A program made the position numbers and the translations under genes. Below, one piece after another: positions 8,400-17,341 of a stretch of 64,000 nt of DNA (position 1 is its first letter; each line of letters opens with the position of its first letter). Origin of the DNA: JALHVH01 sp963773685 (GTDB lineage: Bacteria > Acidobacteriota > Aminicenantia > Aminicenantales > Saccharicenantaceae); NCBI GenBank assembly GCA_963773685.1, contig CAVZBY010000002.1, forward strand, positions 1 through 64,000, written 5' to 3'. Under the pieces are notes generated by a model. That model made no database searches. It saw only the letters and a list, made by a program, of their open reading frames with translations, and was not told the origin of the DNA.

Positions 8400-9674
8400 T
8401 CAGGCGGGCAGCTCATCCAGGAAGCGGTCGAAGAACGCGTCGACGAGCCCCGGATCGGCGGCCGTGGGACAGAAACTGGACGTGATCGATAGCTGGTCGC
8501 GGAACGTATAGATCGTGATCAGGAAATTCGGCGGGAACGTCACCGGGCCGAACAGGCCCAGGTCCGCCGCGACCGCGTCCCCGAAATCGAAGATCCCGGG
8601 GTCGATGGCCCCGAGATTGGACAGGAAAGGATGCGCCTTTCCGGAAGCCACCTCGTTCCCTATGATCTTCTGAGCGATCCGGGTCTGAAGGCCGGAAGGG
8701 AGAAGGGTCGTCAGTTCCAGGAACAGGGCCGAACCCAGCCAGGGATGGCCGGTTCTGGCCTTGGCGACCGCGGCTTTCACATCCCCCAACGTCCCCTCGA
8801 AACGGGCGCCGGGGCTGTGCCGGATGACGGGGTAATAGGCGCCGGACAGATCGCAGATCGCGCCCGCCCGGCCGGAGGGCAGATAGCGACGGAGGTCGAT
8901 GGTCGATTGGACCGGCAGCCGCGCTCCAGCCGGCGCGTCAAGAATGCCGCACAGGGCGCGATAGAAAGCGGTGAGGAGGACGTCCGTGAACTTGGCCCCC
9001 TCGGTCCGGCAGTAGGCCTTCAAGCGGGCCAACCGCTCCGAACCGATCCGCCGCACGGGGAATGCGCGGCCGGATAGGTCAGAACCCGCCCGCGGGAAGC
9101 CCCATTGCGACCGGGGATAGCGGGTATGAATACATCCCTGGATAAGCGCGCTCAGGCCGGCCCCCCGCAGGACCTGGCCCTGACCGCGATCCCCCGCGGC
9201 CACGGCCGGCGGGATGTGATCCGGATCGATCCTCAGCTGTCGATACAGGCGGCTGAGCATGCGGATATAATCCAACAGGCCCCCCGCGTCCGCGGCCAGA
9301 TGGCTCAGTTTGATGCAGAGAGCGTCCCTACCGGACCGGATGAGACGGGCCGCGACCTGAGGGCCCCGCATCGGATCCATGGCTTCACCCAGGAAACCGC
9401 TGGTCTCCCGTTCCATATCCTGAGGCTGAACCTGGCTGAATGCGATCGCCGAGTCGGGAAGCGAGACCCTCTCCCAGCGGGGTTGCCAGGGGTGGGAGAC
9501 GTACCTGCAGCCGAGAACCGGGGCGGCGTCCAGGGAAAGCTCTACCGCGCGCGCCATCCGCTGGCCGTCGAGGCGCCCATCGAACGTGATCACGCACCGG
9601 CATTGCCTGTCATGGAAAGGATGGACCTGGAACATCAGCTTATCCAGAGCCGTGGCGCGGAGTCGGCGGTTCAT
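8400..9674 (-). CDS. HxxxD-type acyltransferase (condensation/CAT-like fold), paralog B
   Basis: A CoA-dependent or carrier-dependent acyltransferase of the chloramphenicol acetyltransferase/condensation superfamily. The active-site motif HLAADAGG has His125 and Asp129, and a conserved DLRRYLPSGRA segment lies near residue 270. Where many relatives have DFGWG it reads DFGDA. The start at 9674 is chosen because it aligns with the N-terminus of the upstream paralog (MTRR...ATALDK), although ATG 9695 is also open. It begins 5 bp after the stop of the paralog, so the two are co-transcribed and probably arose by tandem duplication. Acceptor and donor are unknown; no carrier protein or NRPS module is adjacent. 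Confidence 0.8.
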   Translation of the reverse strand: MNRRLRATALDKLMFQVHPFHDRQCRCVITFDGRLDGQRMARAVELSLDAAPVLGCRYVSHPWQPRWERVSLPDSAIAFSQVQPQDMERETSGFLGEAMDPMRGPQVAARLIRSGRDALCIKLSHLAADAGGLLDYIRMLSRLYRQLRIDPDHIPPAVAAGDRGQGQVLRGAGLSALIQGCIHTRYPRSQWGFPRAGSDLSGRAFPVRRIGSERLARLKAYCRTEGAKFTDVLLTAFYRALCGILDAPAGARLPVQSTIDLRRYLPSGRAGAICDLSGAYYPVIRHSPGARFEGTLGDVKAAVAKARTGHPWLGSALFLELTTLLPSGLQTRIAQKIIGNEVASGKAHPFLSNLGAIDPGIFDFGDAVAADLGLFGPVTFPPNFLITIYTFRDQLSITSSFCPTAADPGLVDAFFDRFLDELPA

Positions 9675-9678
9675 GGTT

Positions 9679-10959
9679 TCAGCCGGGCAGCTCATCCAGG
9701 AAGCGGTCGAAGAACGCGTCGGCGAGCCCCCGATCGGCCGCCGTGCGGCAGAGACCGGCCGTGATCGATAATCGGTCCCGGAATGAATAGACGCAGACCT
9801 CGAAATTCGGCGGGAACATCACCGGGCCGAACAGATCCAGGCCGGCCGCCTCCGCGTCCCCGAAATCGAAAAGACCGGGGTCGATGATGCCCAGGTTGGA
9901 GAAGATGGGATAAGCCGTGCCGCCCCGCCCCGCCCGCTTCACGACGCTTTGGGCGCACCGGGTCTGAAGGCCCGTCGGGAACAGGGATAACAGCCCGAGG
10001 ACCGAGGCCGTGCCCAGCCAAGGGCGCCCGGACTGGGCCCCGGCGACCGCGGTCCGCACGTCGGCCAACGTCTCGTCGAAAGAGGTTCCCGGGCGGTGCC
10101 GGATCGCGGGGAAGCAGGCGCCGGCCAGATCGCAGATCGCGTTCGCCCGGCCCGACGGCAGGTAACGCCGGAGGTCGACGGTCAGCTCGACGGGCAACCG
10201 CGCGCCGGCCGGCGGATCCAGGAGGGCGATGAGAGTTCGGAAGAAAGCCGTGAGGAAGACATCCGAGAAGCGGGCCTGCCCGGCCCGGCCGCAGGCCCTT
10301 ATTCGGGCCACCCGCTCGGGGCCGATCCGCCGGATAGGGAACGTCCGGCCCAACACGGCGGATCCCGCTCCCGGGAAGCCCCAGGACGAGCGGGGATAGC
10401 GGAAATGGAGGAAACCTCGGGCCACGGCCGCGGGACCCGCTCCGCGCAGGACCCGGCGGAGGTATCGATCCTTCGCGGACTCGGCCGGAGGGATATGATC
10501 CGGATCGGTCCGCAGCCGTCGATAAAGGCCGCAGAGCAGGCGGGCATAGTCCAACAGGCCCGTCGCATCGGCCGCCATATGATCCAGCTTGACGCAGACC
10601 GTGTCCCGTTCGGGCCGGATGAGGCGGACCGCCGCCTGGGGACCGCGCATCGGGTCCATGGACTCGGCAAGGAATCGCTCGACCGCTCCTTGGGGATCGC
10701 GGGTCTCGACGCTGCCGAACGGAGCCGTCGGGTAAGGAAGAGGGCATCGCTCCCATCGGGACGACCAGGGTCGGATGGAATAGCGGCAGCCGAGGACCGG
10801 AGCGGCGTCCAGGGAGAGCTCCACCGCCCGGGCCAGACGCGCGGCGTCAAGCCGTCCGTCGAGGAGGATCACGCACCGGCACTGCCCGTCATGGACCGAC
10901 AGGCCATGGGACATGATCTTGTCGAGGGCCGTTGCGGGAATCCCGTCCCTCCTCGTCAT
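9679..10959 (-). CDS. HxxxD-type acyltransferase (condensation/CAT-like fold), paralog A
   Basis: Tandem paralog of the downstream gene, sharing collinear motifs across the full length: ATALDKIM start, GCRYSIRPW, SMDPMRGPQ, HMAADATG (His127, Asp131), DLRRYLPSGRA and DFGDAEA. Start 10959 is supported by GAGAGGA four bases upstream; a longer frame to 11007 lacks a ribosome site. It starts 17 bp after the GNAT gene stop, forming a GNAT-acyltransferase A-acyltransferase B operon. Likely role is acyl transfer onto an alcohol or amine of a small molecule or lipid, by analogy with wax-ester, Pap and alcohol acyltransferases. No stronger assignment is possible. Confidence 0.8.
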   Translation of the reverse strand: MTRRDGIPATALDKIMSHGLSVHDGQCRCVILLDGRLDAARLARAVELSLDAAPVLGCRYSIRPWSSRWERCPLPYPTAPFGSVETRDPQGAVERFLAESMDPMRGPQAAVRLIRPERDTVCVKLDHMAADATGLLDYARLLCGLYRRLRTDPDHIPPAESAKDRYLRRVLRGAGPAAVARGFLHFRYPRSSWGFPGAGSAVLGRTFPIRRIGPERVARIRACGRAGQARFSDVFLTAFFRTLIALLDPPAGARLPVELTVDLRRYLPSGRANAICDLAGACFPAIRHRPGTSFDETLADVRTAVAGAQSGRPWLGTASVLGLLSLFPTGLQTRCAQSVVKRAGRGGTAYPIFSNLGIIDPGLFDFGDAEAAGLDLFGPVMFPPNFEVCVYSFRDRLSITAGLCRTAADRGLADAFFDRFLDELPG

Positions 10960-10976
10960 GGGATCCTCTCGCCGGA

Positions 10977-12056
10977 TCATCGGACGTCGATGTAGGTCGT
11001 CCCGCATCTTGCCTGAAGCTTGCGCACGACCTCGTCCTCGGGGTCGGCGACCGGGAAGAAATAGAGCATCTGCTTCCGGTCGTACCTGACGAACCTGTTG
11101 GACCGGATCGGATGAGGAGAGCTGTATCCGATGGCAAAGTCCGTGGCAAAGGCGACGTGGGCGGTCTTCAGGTCGTTGAGCAGGGCCCTGACGAGAAGCC
11201 GCTGATCGGCGGGCGGGATCCCCTCATAGTGGAGGTTCTCCAGGATGGCGATCGTCCCGACGTGCCCTTTGATGCTGAAGGGGACGATCGCGGCGTTCAC
11301 GACGGCCCGGACCTCTCCGCCGACCTCCAGAACCTTGCCCCGGATGACGGGATTCGCGTAATAGAGAGCGAGCTCTTCGAGGTCCCACACTCTCGCCAGA
11401 TCGAGCCCCTTCGAAAACCCGTTCAGGAGGGCCTGAACACCCTTGTGGTCGGCGGGCCGGACGTCCCGGATCCTCCGGTCATCCACGGGCGCGACCCCCT
11501 GCAGGAGCCTCAGAACGACCCGCTCGTACCATTTCATGTTCACGTAGCGCACGAGATCTCCGACCTCCAGGGGCCGGATATAGGCATATTGATGTGTCCA
11601 GAGCGTCAGCACATGGCTGAGCAGGTCCTTGTCGAGCGTCTTCAGACCCTTGGAACCGTCCTCGACGAGGGCCAGCGAGCCCTTGACGCCCAGGCTCCGT
11701 CCGGTCGCGGCGGCCTTCTCCCAGATGGCCCGGGCGATCCCCTGCCGCTGGAACTCATGATCGACCGTGATCAGGCTCCCGTAGGCGAAGAAATGGGGCC
11801 CCTCGCCGTGGACCATCATCATCCGCGGCATGACGAGGCCGAACCCGATGATCCTCCGGGACCCCGCCGCGAACGCCATCCAGAAGCAGTCCTTCCGGCG
11901 AAAGGAGTCCTTTGCGTACCAGTCGAAGAGGTTCCGGTCGAACCGGTAGAACCCTTCGTCGTGATAAACGTCGAGCCATACCCGGTTCATCAACGCGATG
12001 ATCTCGTCGATCTCCGCCTCCAGCGGCACCCTGTTCTCGATGGTATAGTCGCCCAT
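10977..12056 (-). CDS. GNAT-family N-acetyltransferase-like protein, probably two domains
   Basis: This 359-residue cytoplasmic protein has an acetyl-CoA-binding signature in its first half (FQRQGIARAIWEKA, residues about 102-115) preceded by YGSLITVD, as in GNAT enzymes. The second half (about 195-340) has the size of another GNAT domain (DVRPADHKGVQALLNGF, then a beta-rich stretch) but lacks a clear CoA loop, so it may be degenerate or substrate-binding. It heads the operon with two HxxxD acyltransferases. The combination suggests tailoring of one metabolite or amino-lipid by several acylations; that is inference. Confidence 0.72.
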   Translation of the reverse strand: MGDYTIENRVPLEAEIDEIIALMNRVWLDVYHDEGFYRFDRNLFDWYAKDSFRRKDCFWMAFAAGSRRIIGFGLVMPRMMMVHGEGPHFFAYGSLITVDHEFQRQGIARAIWEKAAATGRSLGVKGSLALVEDGSKGLKTLDKDLLSHVLTLWTHQYAYIRPLEVGDLVRYVNMKWYERVVLRLLQGVAPVDDRRIRDVRPADHKGVQALLNGFSKGLDLARVWDLEELALYYANPVIRGKVLEVGGEVRAVVNAAIVPFSIKGHVGTIAILENLHYEGIPPADQRLLVRALLNDLKTAHVAFATDFAIGYSSPHPIRSNRFVRYDRKQMLYFFPVADPEDEVVRKLQARCGTTYIDVR

Positions 12057-12071
12057 GGGGCCTCGCTTTCT

Positions 12072-13256
12072 CTAAAGGTAGATCTTGAAGCCTGCCAGCA
12101 GGCGGCTCGCGGTGCTCCCGTATTCACTGCGCGGGACCCCGCCGGGCCCGGGACCGTGTCCGATCGCCACCAGCCCGCCGACGAAGATCTCGGAATCGCC
12201 GGTGACCGACCAGGCGAGCCGGGGGATCCAGACCGCGGAGGCGTCGTCGATGTTGACGAGGGCGGTGTTGGTCAGCGTGCCGAGCGGGTGAAATTGCCAG
12301 GTGACCGCGGTTCCGGCATGCCAGCGTCCCAATCCGCCGACCTCGCCGCGCCGCATCCTGTCCGACGCGAGGATCGCCGGGTACCCGTCGACATCCGGAT
12401 CGCCGAACCCGTTCCCCGCCACTTCCACCACAAGATTCACCGACGCCGATATCTGCCGCTCCAGCCCGAGACCGCCGCGCCAGAACGACGGGCGCCGCAG
12501 GCGATCCGACGCGTCCCCGGCTCGGGTCCAGGTGACCTCGGCCCTGACGAGGGCGCCTGCCACGTTAGCCGTCACGAAACCGCCCGCCACCGTATCGCCG
12601 TGGAACGAGCCGCCCATCATGCCGAGATCCGCGGGTCCCGCATTGACGCGCACCAGGACCGCTCCCGCCCCGTCGTGCCGGCGGGAATCGCCAAGCACGG
12701 CGCCGATGGCCTGGACCTCGGTTCGGGATCCGAGCGGGACCGTCAGCCTCACGGCGTCCACGCCGGGCTTGTAATCCCGGTCCACCCGCGTCGGGGCGAA
12801 CGGCGCGAAGAGGTCCAGCGCGGGCCAGAAGGTGTTGACGCCCCAGGTGATCGCCTGACGCCCCACGACGAGGTCGGCGCCCGAGGTATGGAGGCGCAGC
12901 GTTCAGCCGGTCGAAGGTGCCCGAGAGCTCCGTGGTTCCCGTCCTGCGGGGATCAGGATCGATCGGGAGCCAGGTGCGCGCCCGGCCCGACGCCATCGCC
13001 GCGGCCGGGGAACCCGCCGGGCGAGGTCGCTTCCAGGACCAGATGGCTTTCGACCCTGACGGCCCGGCCGAACGAGAGCTCGGGCATGAGACGGAAAGAG
13101 ACGAATTCCGTGTCGCGGCGCGACGCCTCATCGCCGGCCTTGGTCTCGAGCCGGAGGAAGTCGTAGTTGCGCAGCGACGCGCGCAGCTTGAGCGGCTGGG
13201 CCGCCGGCGGTCGTCGCGGCCGCGAGGATCGCGGTCAGCCGTGATCGCGACGACAT
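12072..13256 (-). pseudogene. Outer-membrane beta-barrel protein of the ABC cassette, multiply frameshifted
   Basis: The ATG at 13256 overlaps the ATPase stop as TGATG and opens a signal peptide (LTAILAAATTA). The frame then breaks at about 13,200, 12,985 and 12,900. The pieces join logically: a segment with LKLRASLRNYDFLRLE, one with TWLPIDPDPRRTGTTE, and an intact 264-residue C-terminal part beginning near GRQAITWGVNTFWPALDLF. Alternating hydrophobic strands throughout and the WGVNTFW-type block resemble DUF1302/alginate-export-like porins that accompany lipoprotein-sorting ABC operons. Either the gene is decaying or the sequence carries indels. It is the last gene of a five-gene operon. 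Confidence 0.72.
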
Positions 13257-13996
13257 CACGGCAGCGCACGGCCCTGCCCCCCGGGCGAATGCCCGTTCGC
13301 CGGCTCGTCGCTCTGGACGCGGCCGTCCACCATGTGGATGATGCGGTGCGCGCGGCTCATGACGCGCGGGTCGTGCGTCGAGAAAAGGAAGGTCGCCCCG
13401 TGTTCGCGGTTCAACCGCTCCATGAGATTGAGCAGGGCCAGCGCCGTCCCGCTGTCCAGGTTCGCGGTCGGCTCATCGGCGAGAACGAGCCGCGGCTCGG
13501 CGGCGATCGCCCGAGCGACGGCCACGCGCTGCTGCTGCCCCCCGGAAAGCTGGCCCGGCCGGCGCGACTCGAGCCCTTCGAGCCCCACTTCGTTGAGGAG
13601 CTGCCTCACCCGGGGCTTCCTGACCGCGGCCGGCACGCCCTGCAACAGCAGGATGAATTCGGCGTTCTCTTCGGCCGAAAGCACCGGGACGAGGTTGTAC
13701 GCCTGAAAGATGAAGCCGACCTGCCGCAGTCGCATCTGGGCGAGCTGCTGCCGTGTCATCTGCGACAGGTCGCGGCCGGCCAGCCACACCGTTCCCCCGG
13801 TGGGATGGTCGAGCCCGGCACAAACATTCAGCAGCGTCGTCTTGCCGGACCCGGATGGCCCGGCCACGGCGATGAACTCGCCCCTGGCCGCCGTAAGGGA
13901 GACCTCGCGCAGAGCGTGAACCGTCTCGTCGCCTTGCACATAGTCCCTCGAGACGTTCTCGAGACGAAGCAGGATGTCGTCAGGCATGGTCCTCAC
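13256..13996 (-). CDS. ABC transporter ATP-binding protein, LolD/MacB-type
   Basis: The 246-residue ATPase powers the two FtsX-like permeases upstream. It has Walker A GPSGSGKTT, Q-loop FIFQAYNL, signature LSGGQQQR, Walker B LVLADEPT and the switch His in STHDPRVM. The GTG start overlaps the permease stop as GTGA; ATG 13987 is an alternative. Signature and spacing are those of the LolD/MacB/FtsE group that acts mechanically on periplasmic substrates instead of importing solutes. Its frame is intact although both flanking genes are frameshifted. Confidence 0.9.
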   Translation of the reverse strand: MRTMPDDILLRLENVSRDYVQGDETVHALREVSLTAARGEFIAVAGPSGSGKTTLLNVCAGLDHPTGGTVWLAGRDLSQMTRQQLAQMRLRQVGFIFQAYNLVPVLSAEENAEFILLLQGVPAAVRKPRVRQLLNEVGLEGLESRRPGQLSGGQQQRVAVARAIAAEPRLVLADEPTANLDSGTALALLNLMERLNREHGATFLFSTHDPRVMSRAHRIIHMVDGRVQSDEPANGHSPGGQGRALP

Positions 13997-15248
13997 CCTT
14001 GTCCCAGCACATGCGCGTCGGCCTTGGTGGCCGCCTTCCAGGCGGGCCCCAGGGCCAGAACGACGGTCAGCAGGAAGACGAGCCCGACGCCGACCGCGGT
14101 CCGGCGCGCGGTCAGCACGGAATAGACGACCGGTTCGATCGATGTCCCCGCGACCGAGACCCCTTTCTCGAAGAATAAGCTCAAGTTAAGCCCCCGAAAG
14201 CGGAAATAGGAGTGGCCCCCGTAGCCGGCGAGGGCGCCGAACCGCCGCCGAGAGGATGCCGATCCATGTGCCTTCCAGCATGATGAGGAGGAACCGCCGC
14301 ACAGGCGTGAGTCCGACGGCATCGAGGAGAGCGAACTCGCGACCGCGCTCCAGCACCGACATCAGCAGCGTGTTCCCGACCAGGAAAGCGATGATCAGGA
14401 AGTAGATGGTGTCGATGATGAAGAGGCCGGCGACGTCGATCCTGATCAGGTCGCGCAGGCCGGGCATCAGGTCGTCCCAGCCCAGGACCTCGACATCGGC
14501 GCCCGCCGATGCCCGGAGGACCCGCACGGCGCGCCGGGAATCGTCGGCGTCATCGAGGATGACGGCGGCCTGGTGGATGCGGCCGGACAGCCCCAGGAGC
14601 GCCTGGGCCGTGGCGAGCGGAACAAGCACGGCGAACTGGTCGATGTCGTCGCTGCCCGTTCGGGTGACGCCGGCGACGCGGATCAGCACCGACTGGATCT
14701 CCGTCGACCCCGGGCCCTGGGCCATCAGCACGCACTTGTTGCCGGGCGCGAGCTTGAGCTTGCGCGCCACTCCCTGCCCGATCACCGCCGCGTTCTCGGA
14801 GCCTTCGCCGAGAAAGCTCCCGGATTCGAGCTTATCATCCAGCAAGGATACGCGGCCCTCGGCCTCGGGGTCGATGCCGACGATGCTCACGCTGCTCGAG
14901 CCGTCGGACGAAGAGGCCAGGCCGGAGGCGAAGATCCGGGGGACGACCGTCGCCGGGCCGAACCCGTGGCTTGAAAGCGTGGACGGCGATGCCGGAAACG
15001 CCGTCGGCCGGCAGAGTCAGCTCGATCGCCTTTTTGACCTGGTACCCGCGCGCCTGGACGGCCACGTGCGCCCCGCCCGTCCCCACGGCGTTCTGCAGCA
15101 TCAGCCGGTGGCTGCCGTCACCCAGGCCGAAGAATACGAGAACCAGCGCAAGCCCTCCCGAAATGGTGCCCGCGGTCAGCAGTGTCCGGCGGGGATTTCG
15201 CCACAGGTTGCGCCAAGCGATCACGCAAAGGATCTCGGAGGCTTTCAT
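13993..15248 (-). pseudogene. FtsX/LolE-type ABC permease, two frameshifts
   Basis: The N-terminal part (WRNLWRNPRRTLLTAGTISGGLALVLVFFGLGDG) gives the usual first membrane helix. A shift near 14,970 moves into a frame with the periplasmic MacB-like domain (SIVGIDPEAEGR to DDLMPGLRDLI) and the next helices (TIYFLIIAFLVGNTLL, REFALLDAVGLTP). A second shift near 14,250 leads to the last helix (VGLVFLLTVVLALGPAWKAA). With both repaired it would be a normal permease of about 415 residues, homologous to the intact gene next to it. Stop overlaps the ATPase start. Confidence 0.8.
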
Positions 15249-15264
15249 CGCAGCCGCTTTCCTG

Positions 15265-16515
15265 TCATGACATCACCGGCGCCCTCAGCGCCTCGACCGG
15301 GTCCACCCGCGTCGCCCGCCGGGCCGGCCAGTATGCGGCCGCCACGGCGGCCACCGCCAGGCTGGCGGCCGCCCAGGGGATGATCTGCCAATCCCACGCC
15401 GCCTTGATGATCGGATCGAGGCGCGTTTCGACCATCGCCACTTCGCCCGTCCACCACTCCAGGTTCATGCCGCGTGTCATCAGGTATTGCATCATCAGCC
15501 AGCCCAGGCCGAGGCCGCCGGCCAACCCCAGCGACACCAGCAGGAAGCTCTCGACGAGAACGGACCTGATGATCGACCCCGGGCCCATGCCGACCGCGTT
15601 CAGCATGCCGAATTCCCGGATCCGCTCGAAGGTGGCCATGGTCATCGTGTTCAGCACGCCCATGCTGGCGAACAGGACGACGAGCGTGACGATGAACCGG
15701 TTGACCGCATCCACCATCTGGACATAGCTGCTCAGCTGCGGAAGCAGCTCGCGCCAGCTCCGCGCCTGGGCCTCCGCCGGCAGACCCGCTTGGCCGGACA
15801 GCTCGCGCGAGATCCTCGGCGCGTCCATGGGATCATCGACCCGGACGGCGATCTCGTGGATCCGCTCCGGCGGCAGGGCGAGAAGCTCCTGGGCCTCGTC
15901 GAGGCGGATGATGGCCAGCGACCGGTCCAGGTGCGGCAGCCCGGTCCGCACGGTGCCCGCGACACGGAACAGCGAGTTGCCCAGCGTCCCGTCGGACGCC
16001 TGCGCCACGACGGCCACCTCGTCGCCGGGACGCGCGCCGAGGTCGATCGCGAGGAGCTCGCCCACGACCAGCGACCCGCGCCCGGCCAGGGACGCCGCCG
16101 TCTCCGCCGTGAACACCCGGCTCAGCGCGCGCTCCGCCGCCGGATCGACGCCGACGATCTGCGCGCCCGACGATTTGGCGCCCGTAGAGAGGAGCGCGGA
16201 GCCATAGACGCGCGGCGCCGCCTGGCTCACCTTGGGGTATCGCCGGAGCCGCTCGATCAACCCCGACCAGTCGGTGCCCTCGCGGCCGCCGATGGTCCGA
16301 TGCAGGGGACGGTCGGGCAGATACCGCCCATCGTGGACCTGGATGTGACCGACCAGCAGCTCGGTCCCGTTCCGCATCATTTGAATGCCCAGGCCGCGAC
16401 CGAAGCCGACAAGCGCGATCAGGAACGCGAACGCGAAGGCGATGCCGCCGACCGTGATCAGACTGCGGCGCTTGTTGCGCCAGAGGTTGCGCCAGCCGAG
16501 GCGCAGGGCGATCAT
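15265..16515 (-). CDS. FtsX/LolE-type ABC transporter permease
   Basis: A 416-residue inner-membrane permease with four predicted helices: one at 20-40 (LITVGGIAFAFAFLIALVG) and three after a large periplasmic domain (about 275-300, 320-345, 380-400). The motifs IREFGMLNAVGMGPGSI and the final WPARRATRVDPVEALR are classic for LolC/E and MacB permeases. The ATG overlaps the intended stop of the preceding lipoprotein-sorting gene. It forms a heterodimer candidate with the frameshifted permease at 13993-15248. Likely role is moving lipoproteins or other periplasmic substrates toward the outer membrane. Confidence 0.9.
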   Translation of the reverse strand: MIALRLGWRNLWRNKRRSLITVGGIAFAFAFLIALVGFGRGLGIQMMRNGTELLVGHIQVHDGRYLPDRPLHRTIGGREGTDWSGLIERLRRYPKVSQAAPRVYGSALLSTGAKSSGAQIVGVDPAAERALSRVFTAETAASLAGRGSLVVGELLAIDLGARPGDEVAVVAQASDGTLGNSLFRVAGTVRTGLPHLDRSLAIIRLDEAQELLALPPERIHEIAVRVDDPMDAPRISRELSGQAGLPAEAQARSWRELLPQLSSYVQMVDAVNRFIVTLVVLFASMGVLNTMTMATFERIREFGMLNAVGMGPGSIIRSVLVESFLLVSLGLAGGLGLGWLMMQYLMTRGMNLEWWTGEVAMVETRLDPIIKAAWDWQIIPWAAASLAVAAVAAAYWPARRATRVDPVEALRAPVMS

Positions 16516-17320
16516 AGCCCGGGCCTTTCAGCGCATTGAGCGAGAACGTCCGGCCCGGGATCGCGATATTGAAGTCGAGCGAAAGGTAATGCAGGTCCGT
16601 GAAGGCGTCCGGCTCGTCCTCGGGCGTCATCCGCATCCGCGACGGCACGAGCCGTCCGCCCATCGTCTCGTAATCGGAGAACGTCGCCGTCCGCCGCAGG
16701 ACCCCGTCTTCGCCGTAGAACCGGGCCCGCATCGGCATCAGATCCCCTCTTCGGACCACGTAGACGATCCGGCCCCAGACGACCGGCGCCTCGGGCTTGG
16801 GCGTCAGCAGGAATTCATATACCTCGGCTCCGTCCCGGGCGCCCATGAACGTCGTTTCGATGTCGTAGTCCCGGACCAGCCGGCTTTCCTTCACGAGGTC
16901 GTCGTTGGTGAAGTGCGAGCCCATCCAGGCGGCCATCATCATCGACGTCGGCACGCGGATCACGCGGTCGATCTTGGGGAGGTAGTTCCAGATGTTCCCG
17001 CTGGCCCGCAGCGTGGCCGTGCCTTCGTCCTTCTTCGGCAGTTCCACCCGGATCAGCACCTTGTCGGTGCCCTGCGACCAGATGGTCATCCGGGTCACCC
17101 GCTTCCACTCCGGGGTCGATACCGACATCTCCACGGAGCCGCGCGAGGAATCGCCGCGCAGCACCCGATCGACGCGGTCGATGATCCGCCGAGCCTCTTG
17201 GGCATCGGGGAGACCTTCCTGAGAGGCGGGAGCGGCGGGGCAGAGGCCTACGAGGATCGACAGCAGAACGGAGCCCGTCAATCGCCTGAGAGCTGTCCGG
17301 CTTGAGGTCAAGAAGATCAT
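16512..17320 (-). CDS. Outer-membrane lipoprotein-sorting-like (LolA-fold) periplasmic protein, 3' frameshift
   Basis: The protein has a signal peptide (LLSILVGLCPAAPA), then a LolA/LppX-type beta fold: RVLRGDSSRGSVEMSV, IWNYLPKIDRVIRVP, GSHFTNDDLVKES, and the closing DLHYLSLDFNIAIPGRTFSLNALK. This matches proteins usually named outer membrane lipoprotein-sorting protein, which sit beside RND or FtsX-type exporters. As read, the frame runs on to 15833. Adding one A to the AAA near 16,527 gives LKRPGL-stop with an ATGA overlap onto the permease, so the true end is about 16512. It heads the operon and would act as the periplasmic carrier for the transporter. Start 17320 has only a weak ribosome site. 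Confidence 0.82.
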
Positions 17321-17341
17321 GGCTGAGATCCGGCGCGGGAG

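Noticed and set aside
10932..13166. 744-codon open frame on the plus strand
   Set aside because: It is the mirror of the GNAT and barrel genes in GC-rich DNA; no family motif and skewed Arg/Asp/Pro composition.
15833..16511. C-terminal extension of the lipoprotein-sorting protein by nearly 230 residues
   Set aside because: The extension is out of frame over the intact permease; one added base restores a stop that overlaps the permease start.
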